Assembly: GCA_003116995.1 (NCBI GenBank) | Contig: BDSL01000003.1 | Span: 248,001-312,000, forward strand | DNA: 64,000 nt | Reading direction: 5' to 3' | Source of the DNA: Yamagishiella unicocca | Lineage: Eukaryota > Chlorophyta > Chlorophyceae > Chlamydomonadales > Volvocaceae | Shown here: one piece after another, positions 37,401-48,900 of the stretch | How the letters are laid out: every line of letters starts with the position of its first letter | How positions within the stretch are numbered: the stretch's first letter is position 1 | Translations under genes and position numbers: made by a program | The notes under the pieces: model-generated | Told to the model about the DNA's origin: nothing | Databases searched by the model: none | Seen by the model: the letters and a program-made list of their open reading frames with translations, nothing else

Positions 37401-38769
37401 GGAACCTCCTTACACAGCTTCCCACGACCCTCACGACTGTCAGAATGGGGTCCAACGCACGAGTCCGCTGGCGCACGCGACCGTCACCAGCTTCATGACA
37501 GACCCCCGGACCCTCGCCTTCCCGCCCGTACCAGGCTGCGGTACGTGTTTTGTAGCTCCTCATACTCTCGGCGGATTTTTATGTACGCCTGGTGGGACGA
37601 CTCGGCTTCCTGGAAGCGGTATGGGACGGTCGGCGGGGTTGCGGGCGCATGCGCAGGCAGGCCGCGCGGTGAGGATGGGAAAGCAGGGGCGGGTGGCAGG
37701 GGAGGGGAGAGCAAGGGTGGGGGACACCCAGTGCTGCGTCGTATGGTCGTACGTATTGTGTAGCTATGTTCGGCATGCGGTGCAGCACGAGGCGCAATGA
37801 AACCGAAACCAACCCACCCTTGAAAGGTTGTCACATTTGGACCGGTACGGCGCCTCCAGCTCCTCAAGCAGCTTTACCCGCAGGACGTCAAGGTCCCTGG
37901 GGGTGATGGCAGCGCACACGCGCGGCACCGCGACCGGGCAGGTTCGAAAGGATCAGTCAGAACCTGTGCAACCAGCGAGCTCCGTGGTATAGCAATTGCG
38001 GTCTTAACGTCTGAAGCGGGTGGGGTTAGCAGCAGGGCAAGGGCACCGCAGTGTCAAACACGCAGTGTCAGCCCCGGAGCAGCGAGCCCTGTCAGCCCTG
38101 GAGCAGCCTGGAACCCGCCAGCACGATGACGGGCCCCTGCTGACGCCCCCACCGCCACCATCCTGGTTGCCAGCCACCATCAAGGCCGCTGTGGTGCAGC
38201 TTCCTGACCCTTGGCAAGCCCCTTCCGTAGGCACCTGGGTCCAAGTATCTGCGCCTTAGCCGCATCCAAGTGCCGCTGCTTCTCCTCGAGCTCGACGCGC
38301 CACGACTCGCAGAGTGACTGGTACTGCTTTTCCACATTATTCTACGATGGACAGGGTTCAAGTGGGTGTCAATCAGGAAAGACGGGCCCACCAATGGTGT
38401 GCTGCATTCACGGCCTACCCGCTCCTCGTACAGCGCCGTGTAGCGTCCCTGTAGGCTTTTGTATGACTCATTGAGTTGTAGGTGTAACGACTTCAACTGC
38501 ATAAAAAGGGCAACTGCGGTAAGGCGGGTGTCGCCAGCAACGCCATGTGTCACAAGAAGTTGCTCGAAAGCTCACGTTTTCAAAGTTCCGTTTGAGGTCT
38601 ACATTCTCTGACTTTAGCTGCGTAAGTACAGCTATCGTCTGAGCCGTTGCATCCTGCGACACGAAGGGAGCCAGAAGCACGCCTGTCAGGCACCGCCATT
38701 TGACTGGCACAGCAGTCCAGAAGTCCGCCGCACCTCCGAGCCAAAGTCACTGATAACGCTTTCACTCAT
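31421..38769 (-). CDS. CEP83: CEP83/CCDC41-type centriolar distal-appendage coiled-coil protein
   Basis: CEP83 anchors distal appendages so that the mother centriole docks at the membrane for cilium formation. Eighteen exons join in phase: 38769-38734, 38653-38576, 38496-38419, 38341-38235, 37896-37818, 37609-37532, 37323-37224, 36676-36579, 36077-35997, 35687-35562, 35259-35077, 34743-34602, 34335-34169, 33922-33824, 33609-33509, 33261-33216, 33076-32960, 31915-31421. They code 736 residues; human CEP83 is about 700. Nearly the whole protein is heptad coiled coil. The diagnostic stretch is at about 120-155: AKAQILGPR then LDVLRVKLLEELEAP, matching the CEP83 pattern QILxP/LxxLRxxxxxELExP, followed by AYIKIRREYEELQ. 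Near the end come SDLRKVKRKARGAHV and FKQAEAKHVSHMSEVLYLNP. The last 150 residues are Gly/Ala/Gln-rich. Donor 15 (GTCCGT) is weak. CEP83 identity rests on remembered patterns; another coiled-coil centriole protein is the alternative. Confidence 0.84.
31916..32959. other. Long, compositionally skewed last intron of the CEP83-like gene
   Basis: At 1.04 kb this is the longest intron of a gene whose others are mostly 80-500 bases. On the plus strand it is rich in G and T, especially 31920-32540, unlike its neighbours. It contains one copy of the dispersed ~36-bp sequence (32841-32876). I find no extra exon or transposon gene in it. Confidence 0.55.
34087..34168. repeat. 27-bp tandem triplication abutting a 5' splice site
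   Basis: Three near-identical units, CGCCCGGGAGCCACGTCAGC plus CAACACA, fill 34087-34167. On the gene strand the array starts at the donor of exon 13 of the CEP83-like gene (exon ends 34169). Each unit begins GTGCGTTGG or GTGTGTTGG, so the donor-like sequence itself is triplicated. Confidence 0.92.
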
Positions 38770-40212
38770 ATCATTATTACTTGGAAAGCAGCATCGCCGT
38801 TAAAGACAAGCAAGTCGGCAGTAGCTGCAGTCCGGTGTGGCAGGGAAAAGCTAGTGACCCAAAACAACAGCGGTATCAGGTACTTATACCGCCTGCTCTA
38901 AGTAGGTGTCTAGCTGGGTTTGGCGCCTGACCTAACGGTTCTGGGTGCCAGAACGCTCGTCCAATATAATACGGCATGAGCCAAAACGGTTCTTCCATGT
39001 AAGAATGCCATCCAAACCGATTGCTGGTGTAAAATATGCTGGCAACTGACGCGCAGAAGATTGTCACCATAGATACGCGTTTGGAACACGGTTTGGATTG
39101 GTACCCTGCATGAGGGCAGTCCCTCGCTCCCTCCTCACGTTGGCCAAGCTTGTAAAGTCGCACAAGGTACCGCAATCAGCAAAAGGCTTCCTTCGCAACT
39201 GAAATGAGGATTTCCCCGGTCGGTGCCCTTGGCGCCAGCGGTGCCTCCATTTCACGCATGGATGCTTGAGCCTCAACGTTAAACTCTACGCTGGTGCGTC
39301 CTATGATTAGGACGCAACCAAGTGCGGTAATGGCCTCACACCCGGTACCAGCTTGAGGACACAGGAACAGCACCCTGTAGTACTGCGCCCTTCGGCCCTC
39401 CCCTCCTTCCCGTCCACTCCACGCCCCCGCGCACTCTACCCCCTTCAACGCCCCCCCCCCCCGCTCCCCCGTCACTCAAGAGAACATGGTTTGTCTGGTC
39501 GTCTTGCTCAGTGAGGAAAACTGCGAAGTCGGCTCAGGGACCGCTGCCCACACATCTCCGTCACATTCGAGCGGAGCAAAAGTGATGCGGCAGCTAAGCA
39601 TTTTAAGTGTCGCTAGCATTAGCGCCAACAACCTAGTATTTTCCTTACCACGATCAACCGGGGGGCCGCAGCCGTCATGTAGCGGTTATTGTTAGCGCGT
39701 CCGTCTAGGCAGGTCTAGGTCGGGCTGGACACTGACAGGGGGAAGCCGTACGTAGTTAGATTGCCATCTTGCCAAAGCAGGATAACATCTCAGCAGTGAT
39801 TGAAAGGGATATCTTACATTGTTGCTGCAGCATGCGATGCGGGGTGGCGAGTGTGCGCGGCAGCAAGCAGCCGATGGGCTTTCCAATCTGACGCAGTAAT
39901 CGCATGCTTGGCGGGGCATATTGGCCAGAATCATTCATGCTAAGAGCTCCAAAGCATGCTACTTTGACACAAGAGGAGATCGGCTCATACAGGTAAATGC
40001 AATGCCTGGAGATACGATGTCGTGCCGCAAAGGGTGTGTCATCACGTGGCGAACCACCCTAGTCAACTGTCTGCGCACTTCTACAACGACATAGTTTACA
40101 ACGAAATGGTAACCGTGGGACTTGGCGCGCATGTTCGTACGGCGTCTGGCTGGGCAGCCGCATCCAAAACATCTCCCAGTCCTGGCTAGTATCTCTAATC
40201 CTATCATATATA
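38770..40212. other. Divergent intergenic region (CEP83-like gene / LRR gene)
   Basis: These 1.44 kb separate two divergent start codons and should carry both promoters. A run of ten C lies at about 39453-39462. No exon, TATA box or known operator was convincingly seen. Confidence 0.5.
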
Positions 40213-43200
40213 ATGTCTATGGCCATTAATGCTGCGCCGGCAATAGTGCAGCTAGGCATCGCGGAGTCGGGTGCCGGACATGGCACCGTTGCGCCCTCGT
40301 CGAACGCCCCCACGACGCTTTTCGACGTCGCCACACAATTCTGGTCTTACCTTGAAGTATATGAGCAGCTTGCCATCCGCCAATGCTGTCGGGATGGCCA
40401 GCGCGCCCACGATTCTCTGGTCACCATGCTCAACATACACGACTTGTGGGGCCGGGTGCTGCCAGCCACACCGCAAGAAATTTGGACTGCGGTGCGCGGC
40501 ATGGTGGGCCGCGGCTGCCGGCCCCGCGCGCTGATGTTGCGCTTCCAAGGGGGCTCTCCGGAAGCTCGTCAAAATCGAGGGTGAGTGCGCGCAGCTATCT
40601 GATCTGGCCTTCTGGAGGGCAGGGGGGGATGGGAGGTATAGGGCTCTTGAGCTCCTGCCCCTGCCTGGTCTCAGGGCCCATGGCTGGGCCCTTCCAGTGC
40701 CTTAGTCACGTGCTTGTGCGCCGTTGTTCCGCAACGCCTCTTCCCCGTGAGATCAAGACCACAAACTGCGGTCATCACGGCGGCACAATGGAAACGAACT
40801 CACGGTCCTTAGGCAGAAGGGGAAATCAGGGCTTCTGTGGCATGCGATCTCGCGCTCTGGGCGCACTCATGACGCCGGTCCTGTGGTCGCTCCCTGCGCC
40901 TACACCGCTGGTCAGTCCCCTGCGCCTGCACCTATGCCTGCATCTTGTCCCTGCGCGGCCCGGGACCCGGATGTGAGGGCGGGTGAGATGTGGGAGGGCA
41001 CCTCCAAAGCAGAGTTGCAAGCTTGCAAACCTGCAAGCTTGCAAACCCAGACGACGCGACCTGGCTGCTCCCTCCCGCGCTCATGATCCTCCCTCGCTTT
41101 GCTGCCCGGCTGGTGGCTGACGCAGGCTGGCAGTGCTGTGCGGACTCGCGTCCCGGGGCAGTAGCGGCAGCAGAGGCAATAGCAATAGCAGTAGCAGTAG
41201 AGGTAGCAGAAGTGGCACTAGCAACAGCAGCGGCACCAGTGCCGGCAGCGCCGGCGGAACTCAACCAGTCGGGCGCAGCAGCAGAGGCCTCGATTATGGC
41301 CCTCACGGAATTAGTACTGGCGGCGATAGTCCCCTCGTCAGCAGCAGCAGCACCCGCAGCAGCAGCAGCGGCAGTAGCGGCAGGAACGCCCTTGTGTCGG
41401 TCCGCCTGGAGGGGGTGCCGCTGACGCCCCAGGTACTCCGCGTCTTGGCGGCCGCCGCCCCGGCGCTGACGTGTCTCAAGCTGTACGGCTACGACCTCAG
41501 CGAAGGTCTACGTGGCAGCACTCGGATGGAGCCGCTGCAGGGGCTGGGAGGAGGGGAGGACGGAAGAGATCACGGACAGGGGCAGGGGCAGGGGCAGGGG
41601 CAGGGGCAGGGGCAGGGGCAGGGGCAGGGGCAGGGGCAGGGGCAGGGGCAGGGGCAAGGGCACGTGAATAGGGTCCAAGTCCATCACGTTTCGGGGCAGC
41701 AGCAGCAGCCGGCTGCGGCGTCCTGCTCGCCTCCCGCCCAGGAGGGGGTTCCCGCGCTGCTGCGGCTGCTTGCCCCCCAGCTGCGTGAGCTGAAGCTGCA
41801 GGACTGCTGTCGCGGCGCCGATGGTGGGTCCCTGCAGCTCGCGCTGCGAGGGTGCTCCCAGCTGCGGCACCTCGGGCTGCGCCACACGACCGGCTGCTCC
41901 GTTGTGCCGCTGCTGCTGCACCCTTTTGGCTGTAGCTGCTCCGGCCTCAGCCCCTGCGGGCAGGACTTCATAGCATCAGCAGTTGGAAGATGCAGCACGC
42001 AGCTGGTTGCAGCAGCAGACGTAGCAGCAGACGTAGCAGCAGCGGAAGTAGCAGTAGCAGCGGCAACTTCGGGAGCAGCCGTTTGTAAAGCAGGTTGCCA
42101 GAGCCGCCTCTGTACCAATGAAAATGGCGGCACCGCGGCGCCGCCGGCCTTCCTCGCAACCATGACCCGGCTGACCTCCTTCAAACTGCAGACGCCGCTG
42201 CCGCCCGGCTCGCTGCCGTGCCTGGCGGCGACGCTGGGGCAGCTGACTGGCCTCACCAAGCTAGTGCTGGGCGAACGGTCGGCCGTGCAGTCAATGGCCG
42301 TGTTGCTGCCGCCGTTGGCGCTGCGACTGGGGCAATTACGCGACCTGGACGTGGCGGGAGCGCAGCTGACGTCGGTCTCGGAGCTGGTGGAGCTGGCTGC
42401 CCTGACGGCGCTTGTACGGCTGTCCGTCGGGGCGATCCTGCTGCCCTCGAAAGCGCCGTCAGGGATGTCGTCGGTGGCTGCGACTGCGGAGGGCGTGTGT
42501 GGGATCGTGCACCTTACCCTGGCGGAGGCAGCGGCAGCAGCGGCGACACTGCCGCTGCCGCCGCTGCTGCAGGAGCTCAGCGTCGCTTCGCCGCTGGCGC
42601 CGTCCACGCTGCTGGCGCTGCGACTGCCGGCTACCCTGCGCACCCTGCGGACGACGGGCTTTGTGCTCGGCATGCGAGACGCACAAGAGAAGGAGGGCGA
42701 GCAAGGCAGGGAGGGCGCCCCCGCCGGCGCCGCCGGCGGTGGCGGTGACATCACCCCGCTGCACATGCTGCCGGGGGCGTGCGATGAGCTGGCGGAGGCA
42801 GTTCGAATGCTGCGAGGCCGCTTCGCGTACCGGGACCTGGGTATTGAGCTGCATGTGGGCTTCCACGGAGCGGCGGCGGGGCGGCGGCGCTATCTGGCGG
42901 CGCCGGCGCGCCGACCCATGGGTCACTGGTCCTGGGCGTCACGCCTTGCGCCGCTGGCTCTGCAGGGTCTGGAGCTCGCAGGGCTCGAGCTGGAGGAGGC
43001 GGATGTGGAGGCGCTGGCGACGCAGTTACGGACGCTGGAGGTAGGAGTGCTGTGTGCTTTGCGGCGCTACGGGCAACGAGACACGGTCAGCGGCAGTAAA
43101 CGGAAACAAACCCTCTGCCTACTGGCCTACCCTACCAACTTTCTGGGGTCCATCAGCATGGTATCCTCCTTGTTGCTCCCCCACGGGTTTCCCTCGAATC

Positions 43201-43650
43201 CCCCAGAGCTGCTTGTTGTGTTGATGTTTGATGGACTTTTTATAGCGTCATCCATTCACTCACGCGACCTCTTTCTCTTCCCCAACCCACACACGTCCCA
43301 AACAGGATCTGCGTCTGGACTGCCGCTACCCGCTGCACTCCCTGCCCCATCTCGCCGCCCTACGGCGTCTCCGGCGGCTGCTGCTGAACGCATCGTTCTG
43401 GCAGGCTCAGAGCAAGGAGCCTTCGGAGCTGCGACAGTTGCCTGGAAAGCAAACAGGCACGCACGCCGGGGCGGCCTCGTCGGCGCTGGCGAGGATGTGC
43501 GGTGAGGCGCCGGATTGCCTGTACGACGTGTCCCTAGCATCGTACGGCAGGGCTTCTGCTCGTTTTTGCGCGATGCAGGCGGTAGTGTGGGTTGAGGCGG
43601 AGTTGCCGCGGGTGGGTTGCGGGGCGCTGCGTCTGTGGGTGTCTCCTTAA
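40213..43650 (+). CDS. Leucine-rich-repeat protein with F-box-like N-terminus
   Basis: Probably a substrate receptor or scaffold. Three exons: 40213-40580, 41126-43040, 43306-43650, coding 875 residues from ATG at 40213 (MSMAINAAP). Residues 35-75 (FWSYLEVYEQLAIRQCC, SLVTMLNIHDLW) look like a degenerate F-box. After a Ser-rich linker (about 125-180) come LRR segments: LEGVPLTPQVLRVLAAAAP, LTCLKLYGYDL, LRELKLQDCC, LRHLGLRHT, LTSFKLQTPLPPGSLPCLA, LTGLTKLVLG, LRDLDVAGAQLTSVSEL, LVRLSVGAILLP, and DLRLDCRYPLHSLPHL in exon 3. A (Gly-Gln)14 tract sits at about 273-302. The C-terminal 70 residues lack LRRs. The F-box call is weak; the LRR call is solid. Confidence 0.8.
41576..41657 (+). repeat. GGGGCA hexanucleotide repeat in coding sequence
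   Basis: About thirteen GGGGCA units encode the Gly-Gln tract of the LRR protein. The coding strand carries G4 runs separated by CA, a pattern able to form G-quadruplexes in DNA or mRNA. Confidence 0.95.
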
Positions 43651-45950
43651 GGGAGCGTCGTACATGTAGTCGTACTGCGGACAGTACTTCCCCGCACTGC
43701 TGCATTTTACGCTGAGGATAGCAAGCCTGCATTTTTACTGAAGACACCGTTACTTCACCTTCTTCTATTATTTGTACTTGCTTGGTACTGCAAAAGGAAG
43801 CAAGCGCAATGTGGTGAGGATGGCGAATACCGGATGGTTGCGATGGTGGAAGGCTGGGCTCTTTGCTCCGTACATATAGTGTAGGTGGTGTCAGAGGTGG
43901 TACGCGTGGTGTGGATGTGGGGTTGGAAGGAAACCCGTTAGTGGGTGAGGATGTGCGGGGTGTCCAAAGATTCACTTTTCATGCCTTCGCCGGCGGTTCA
44001 GTAAAGCCCGGAAGGCGAATGAGAAGCACGGCAGTATGGTGTGGCTTTGCAACTGCAGAGAAGTGGAGGGAGTAGAATTTTGGAGGTGTGGGCAACGCCG
44101 TTGGATGACAGAAATCACAAGATGAGGAGCGAACCCGGGGTCGAGGAGCAAACTTGGGGATGCCATACAGGCACATGTGCGTGTGTAGGGTGAGAACACG
44201 CGTAAAGGAAAATATTGTGTGGACACAGACCTGCAAGGGGGAGCCTCCGGTGTTTGAATGCTTGCATGCGCGGTAAAGTATACAAACAGGCAAACAAGCG
44301 AGGGTGAGCTGGGACCGCCGCCGGCGCCGCCGTGCGTTTTAGCGGCCGCCACAGCGGGACGAGGGCTGCGCGGGTAGGGTATTGCGGCCCGGTGTGAAGG
44401 ACGCGAAACGCAGCGGCCTCGGCTGGACGGCAACGGCGGCAATGGCTGCTGCTGCCGTGGTGCCGTAGATGCGTCGTCGTGAATGGGTCCAATGGCTGGA
44501 ATTGGCTCCATCTGTAGTTTCGGTACGATATGTTAGTGCTGCAGATGCGTGAGAAGTGACAGGGGCACCTTGGGCGTGCCGTTTGGAAATGGTTCGCCAT
44601 GTCTTTTGGGCGACAAGAGACAAAAGGACGACATGGGATAGAAGATGAGGTGTTCGTGGGGGGCTTTGGGCGGTAACATGGAAGCCCGTGGACATCAGTG
44701 TTCTTTATTGGCGGGGGGAAAGAGATGAATGCTTCCGAATTACGCCGACAGCATCTCGAACCCACATGGTTTAAGCATGACATAAGCGAACTTCCCAAGA
44801 TATGCTTTATGGACGGTCTCCTTTCAAGCACATGCAGGGGACGCATTGGCACACCATACTGAGGGGCGTAGCCGCCCCAGCTGTCTGCAGCTATCTCCCG
44901 GCGGACTGACCCAGCATCACCGACAACCCCGTTCGCATCCATTCGGGCGTTGACGGGGCAGAACCCTAGGGGGAAGCGGTTATTGGAATGAGAGACCACA
45001 CTGTAACGGAGTCATGTGGTGAGCACCCCCGGCCCGGTTCCCAGGCATACGTCTACTACGGTGATGTGCCACCCCTCCCGATCTGCCAGTTCACTTAGCC
45101 GCCATCCTGCCAATATGCTACCGCATCACACGCCTGGCAGCATGCTGCCCGTCACGGTGTTTCCAGTCCAGCGTTTCCGTTGCTACACTGCTCTTGCGAC
45201 GTTTCCGTTGCACAACTACACATCGAAATAACGGTGCCCCACGCCCCACGTGATCTAGTGTAGCTGCCACTCCATGCGCCCTCCCCAACCACGCACGGTT
45301 TTCTCGCGTACACGGGTCCTCCCTGCAACCCCCCAACCACGCACCGCTGGATAGCGCCAGGTGCACTATCCCGGCTCGCACTAGCTATAAAAGTACATGC
45401 ATGGAGCTGACCAACCCACAACCCACCTACCCACCCACAACCCTTCCGGCGACGGCCGCGGCCAGCCGGCCGCGACATGGCGCACATCCTCGCCGCGTTG
45501 CGGCTACCCGTCTGCATTCCCCCTCGCTCCACCTCCCGCCGTGACCACGGGGTCGGTCGGTGAGTGACGCTGCGCGATACGGCAGCTCCGTGCCGGCTGC
45601 CTGTGCATTGGCTGTCGGTGCAGATGGTGCGCGGCTGGACGGCGGCCAGTCGCTGCCGCCGCCGCCGCCCCGCCCCGACTAAACGGTTTTTCTCGCATGG
45701 AGGGTCTTCCTTGAAACGCCCCCGCGACTCCCGCCGGCCAGCGGCACCTTTCTAGTTCGCTCCGCGGGTGCAGGGCCCACGTGGCACAGTACGGCAACCC
45801 CGCTGTCCCGCCCCCGTTCGCTACCTCAGAACCACCAACACCCCACCAGCTGCTGCACATCGAGTCATACCGCACGGCAGCCAACCGGCACCCAAGCACC
45901 GATCACGTCCTCGCCCACGCCGCAGAACCGGCCCCGCGCTGCAGGCTCGC
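43651..45950. other. Convergent 3' region of the LRR and HECT genes
   Basis: These 2.3 kb lie between two convergent stop codons. A 294-codon open frame at 44115-44999 on minus has no ATG at its 5' end, no recognisable domain and relaxed third positions, so it is more likely UTR or spacer. Two copies of the dispersed ~36-bp sequence lie at 45297-45332 and 45686-45722. Confidence 0.5.
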
Positions 45951-48900
45951 TCACATGAGACCGAAGCCCTCCGCGTTCTGCAGCGCCAGCTCTAAGCGCT
46001 CCTGTGCGGCGCGCGGGCAGCGGGCAGGCGGGAGATAGGGGGTGTGCTTGCGGCTGTGGATTGGTTGCTGCCGCACGCGGCCACGGTTGTGGAGGCCGTG
46101 ATACTGGTTCGGTGGTAGCTACGGTTACCGGTAACATAGTGCGAGTATGCACGACGAGGCGCCGCTGCTGGCGGCTGCCACCGATGCCAGCCTCAGTGCG
46201 CGGTCTGGACCCTTCCCCAGGATCGGCCTGGACCCCTCCCCCGGAGCCCGCTCCCCCGTCCGTACCTTGAGCACCTCCTTGCTGTTGTAGTGCGGCAGCA
46301 GCAGGTGGTTGAAGCAGGTGTGCGCGGAGGGCAGGCGGTCCGAGTGGGCGCCGGCTCGCGAGATGACGAAGGGCGGGTTCAGGTGGGCCAGGCCCTGGGG
46401 GATGAGGGGGGGCGGGCGCGGCTTGTTCAGGGGCGGTGCGGTGCGCTGTGTACTAGGAAGGCAGGGCGAGGAGGCGGCGCTTGGTGAGGAAGGGCGCAAG
46501 GAGGTTCAGGGATGCAATGAGGGGATGCAGTGAAGGGATGCCCTGAAGCGAGGGGATGCAATGGCGCACTGCGACTGAGTGTGGAGTCGCTTCTTTGAAA
46601 GAAGTTCTTTCCCTACTCAGGGCCCAACGCGGCGCCTCCTGACCCTCACCTGGCGCCAGGCCTCTCTCTTACCTCACCATCAACCCTAGCCTGGCCCCGC
46701 TCCACCTCACCATCAACCCTAGCCTGGCCCCGCTCTACCCGCCCCGCCTCACCCACCTTGATCGGCACTCGGTCCGACCCCGTCACAAAGAACAGCAGGC
46801 GCTTCTGGGAGAAGGGCACCAGCGAGTGCACCACCTCCCAGAACCACCGGACCGGCTGAGGCGGCAGGAGGGTGGCAGGAGGGCAGGGATGGCAGTCGGG
46901 CGGGGGTTGCGAGGGAAAGACGGCGGCGTCAAGGGATACACCCAGCGCAGGAGGGCCGCCAACGCGCATACACGGAGGGGGAGGGGGCCGGCGCCCGGCG
47001 GAAAGGCCTACCTCCGAGTCCTTGTCGTACCCATCGTCGTACTGTGTGGCGCCCTCCAGCTCCTCCAGCCGAAGCTGCCGGCTGCCGCATACCAGCAGCT
47101 CCAGCTCGGAGGCGGAGAACCAGCCCAGCGCGGCGCCGGAGCAGAGCCGCAGGAAGCCGCGCTGGAAGGGCGCGAACTGCAGCGAGATCGAGTCCTGGGG
47201 GCAGGAGGAGGAAGAGGAAGAGGAAGAGGAAGAGAAGGAGGCGGATTTATAAGAGGATCCGCGGATCCACGGCCGACAAACCGAGGGCGGCGAAGGTGGT
47301 GGTCCAGCGGAGCGGCGCGGCAAGGAGACGGAGCGGAGAAAGAGGGGGTGTGCGACCACAATTCGCTTCCTTTCCTTGGCATCCACATGTGGCGGTGATG
47401 CTGACGCATCACCTAGCACCGTCACACGCACCTGCAATAGGTGCTTGATGTAGAGGTCGACGTAGAGGCGGCGGTTGGCCGACGACACCGCCACCTCCCC
47501 GCCCCCCGGCACCAGGTCCACCTGCTCCACCTCACCGAACCCCATCTCCATGTCCACCTGCGCCACCACCACCAAGACCACCGCCAGCCAGTCAGGGAGC
47601 AGCAGATGGGGAGCAGAAGACAGGGAGCAGCAGACAGGGAGCAGCGCACAGTCAGGACGCGTGCTTGGGAAAGCGTTGGCTCAGGAGACGTGCATGGAAA
47701 TAATGTTGCCGGATAGGGCGGGGTAGGTATGCTCAAGGGGGCGGCCAGGATGCTGCGGTTGGAGTCCTCTTTGGAAGTCCTTGGTCAGGAGTCCTTGGGT
47801 TGGAGGTCCTTCGCTCGCCCAGCACCTCCGACCTTCTCGGACTCCACCGCCAGCCCCCTTGCAATCCCTCCCGCCGCGCCCCGCCCCGCCCCGCCGTCGG
47901 GCCCACCTGGAACACCAGACCCAAGTCCTCCACCGTCTCCGAGGCCATCTGGAGCAGCTTGGCCAAAGAGGAGGCCACCTCGGGGGCCAGCTCGCGGAGG
48001 TCCTGGCGGGGAAGGAGGGGGCAGGAGAGGAGACCCGTGGGTCGGCACGGGAGAGGTTTCGAGGAAGACCCGTGGATGCGAGAAACAACCGTGGCGCACG
48101 GGGGATTCGAGGGAGACCCGTGGATGCCCGAAAAAATCCGTTTAAAACAGAAGTTTTGAGATGCATGCTGGAGAACTGGGTTGGGGATACTAAAGCCGAA
48201 GGTCGTAATATGACCTTTGGCGGCTAAGCTATAGCGGCTACGGCGAGACGAAAGGAAGCGAGGACCCCGCGCGACGCGCAGGGGGGAGGGGGGCGGGCCG
48301 GACGTCGGGTGATGTGCGGAGGGGAGGGATGGCGGGGATTCGAGAAGATGCAGGTACGGTAAGTAGTACCCCACAAAACGTCCGCCTTTGGAATTGCTAT
48401 AACGACACCAGGCCCCACACCCCAGTCCGGGCCCCAACTTACCTCCAAGCCTAGAACCCCGCCGCCGCCGTCCCCCAAGCGGTGCGTCCCGACACCTCCC
48501 CAGCTGCCACCTAGAACGACGGCTGCGGCTCCAGATCCGGCCCCCGCCTGGCTCGGCGCTCCACCAGCCACACCGGGGCCGCCGACGGCCGCAGCGGCAG
48601 CGCCGCTGCCGGTACCGGTGCCTGCGCTGCCGGTCCCCAGGTCGATGGCCGCCGCCACCGCCGCCGCCGTGGCGCTGCCCTCGGCGGCGGCGGCGTCCGC
48701 CGGGCCACTCCCCACCGCCACGGTCGCGCCCATGAGCTTCTTGTAGAGCACGGGCGGAAACTGGAACTCCAGGATGTGGCTGTTGTAGATGGCCAGGCCT
48801 GCATGGAGGTTTTGCCCGGCCCGTGACGGCATAGGGTGACGCAGGCTAGGGAAAGAAGAACCGGCGGCGGCATACATTATCACGCGGGTCGTTCTCCGAT

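Noticed and set aside
44115..44999. 294-codon open frame on minus downstream of the HECT gene
   Set aside because: Starts only with GTG, shows no domain, low third-position GC bias and sits where the 3' UTR or spacer is expected.
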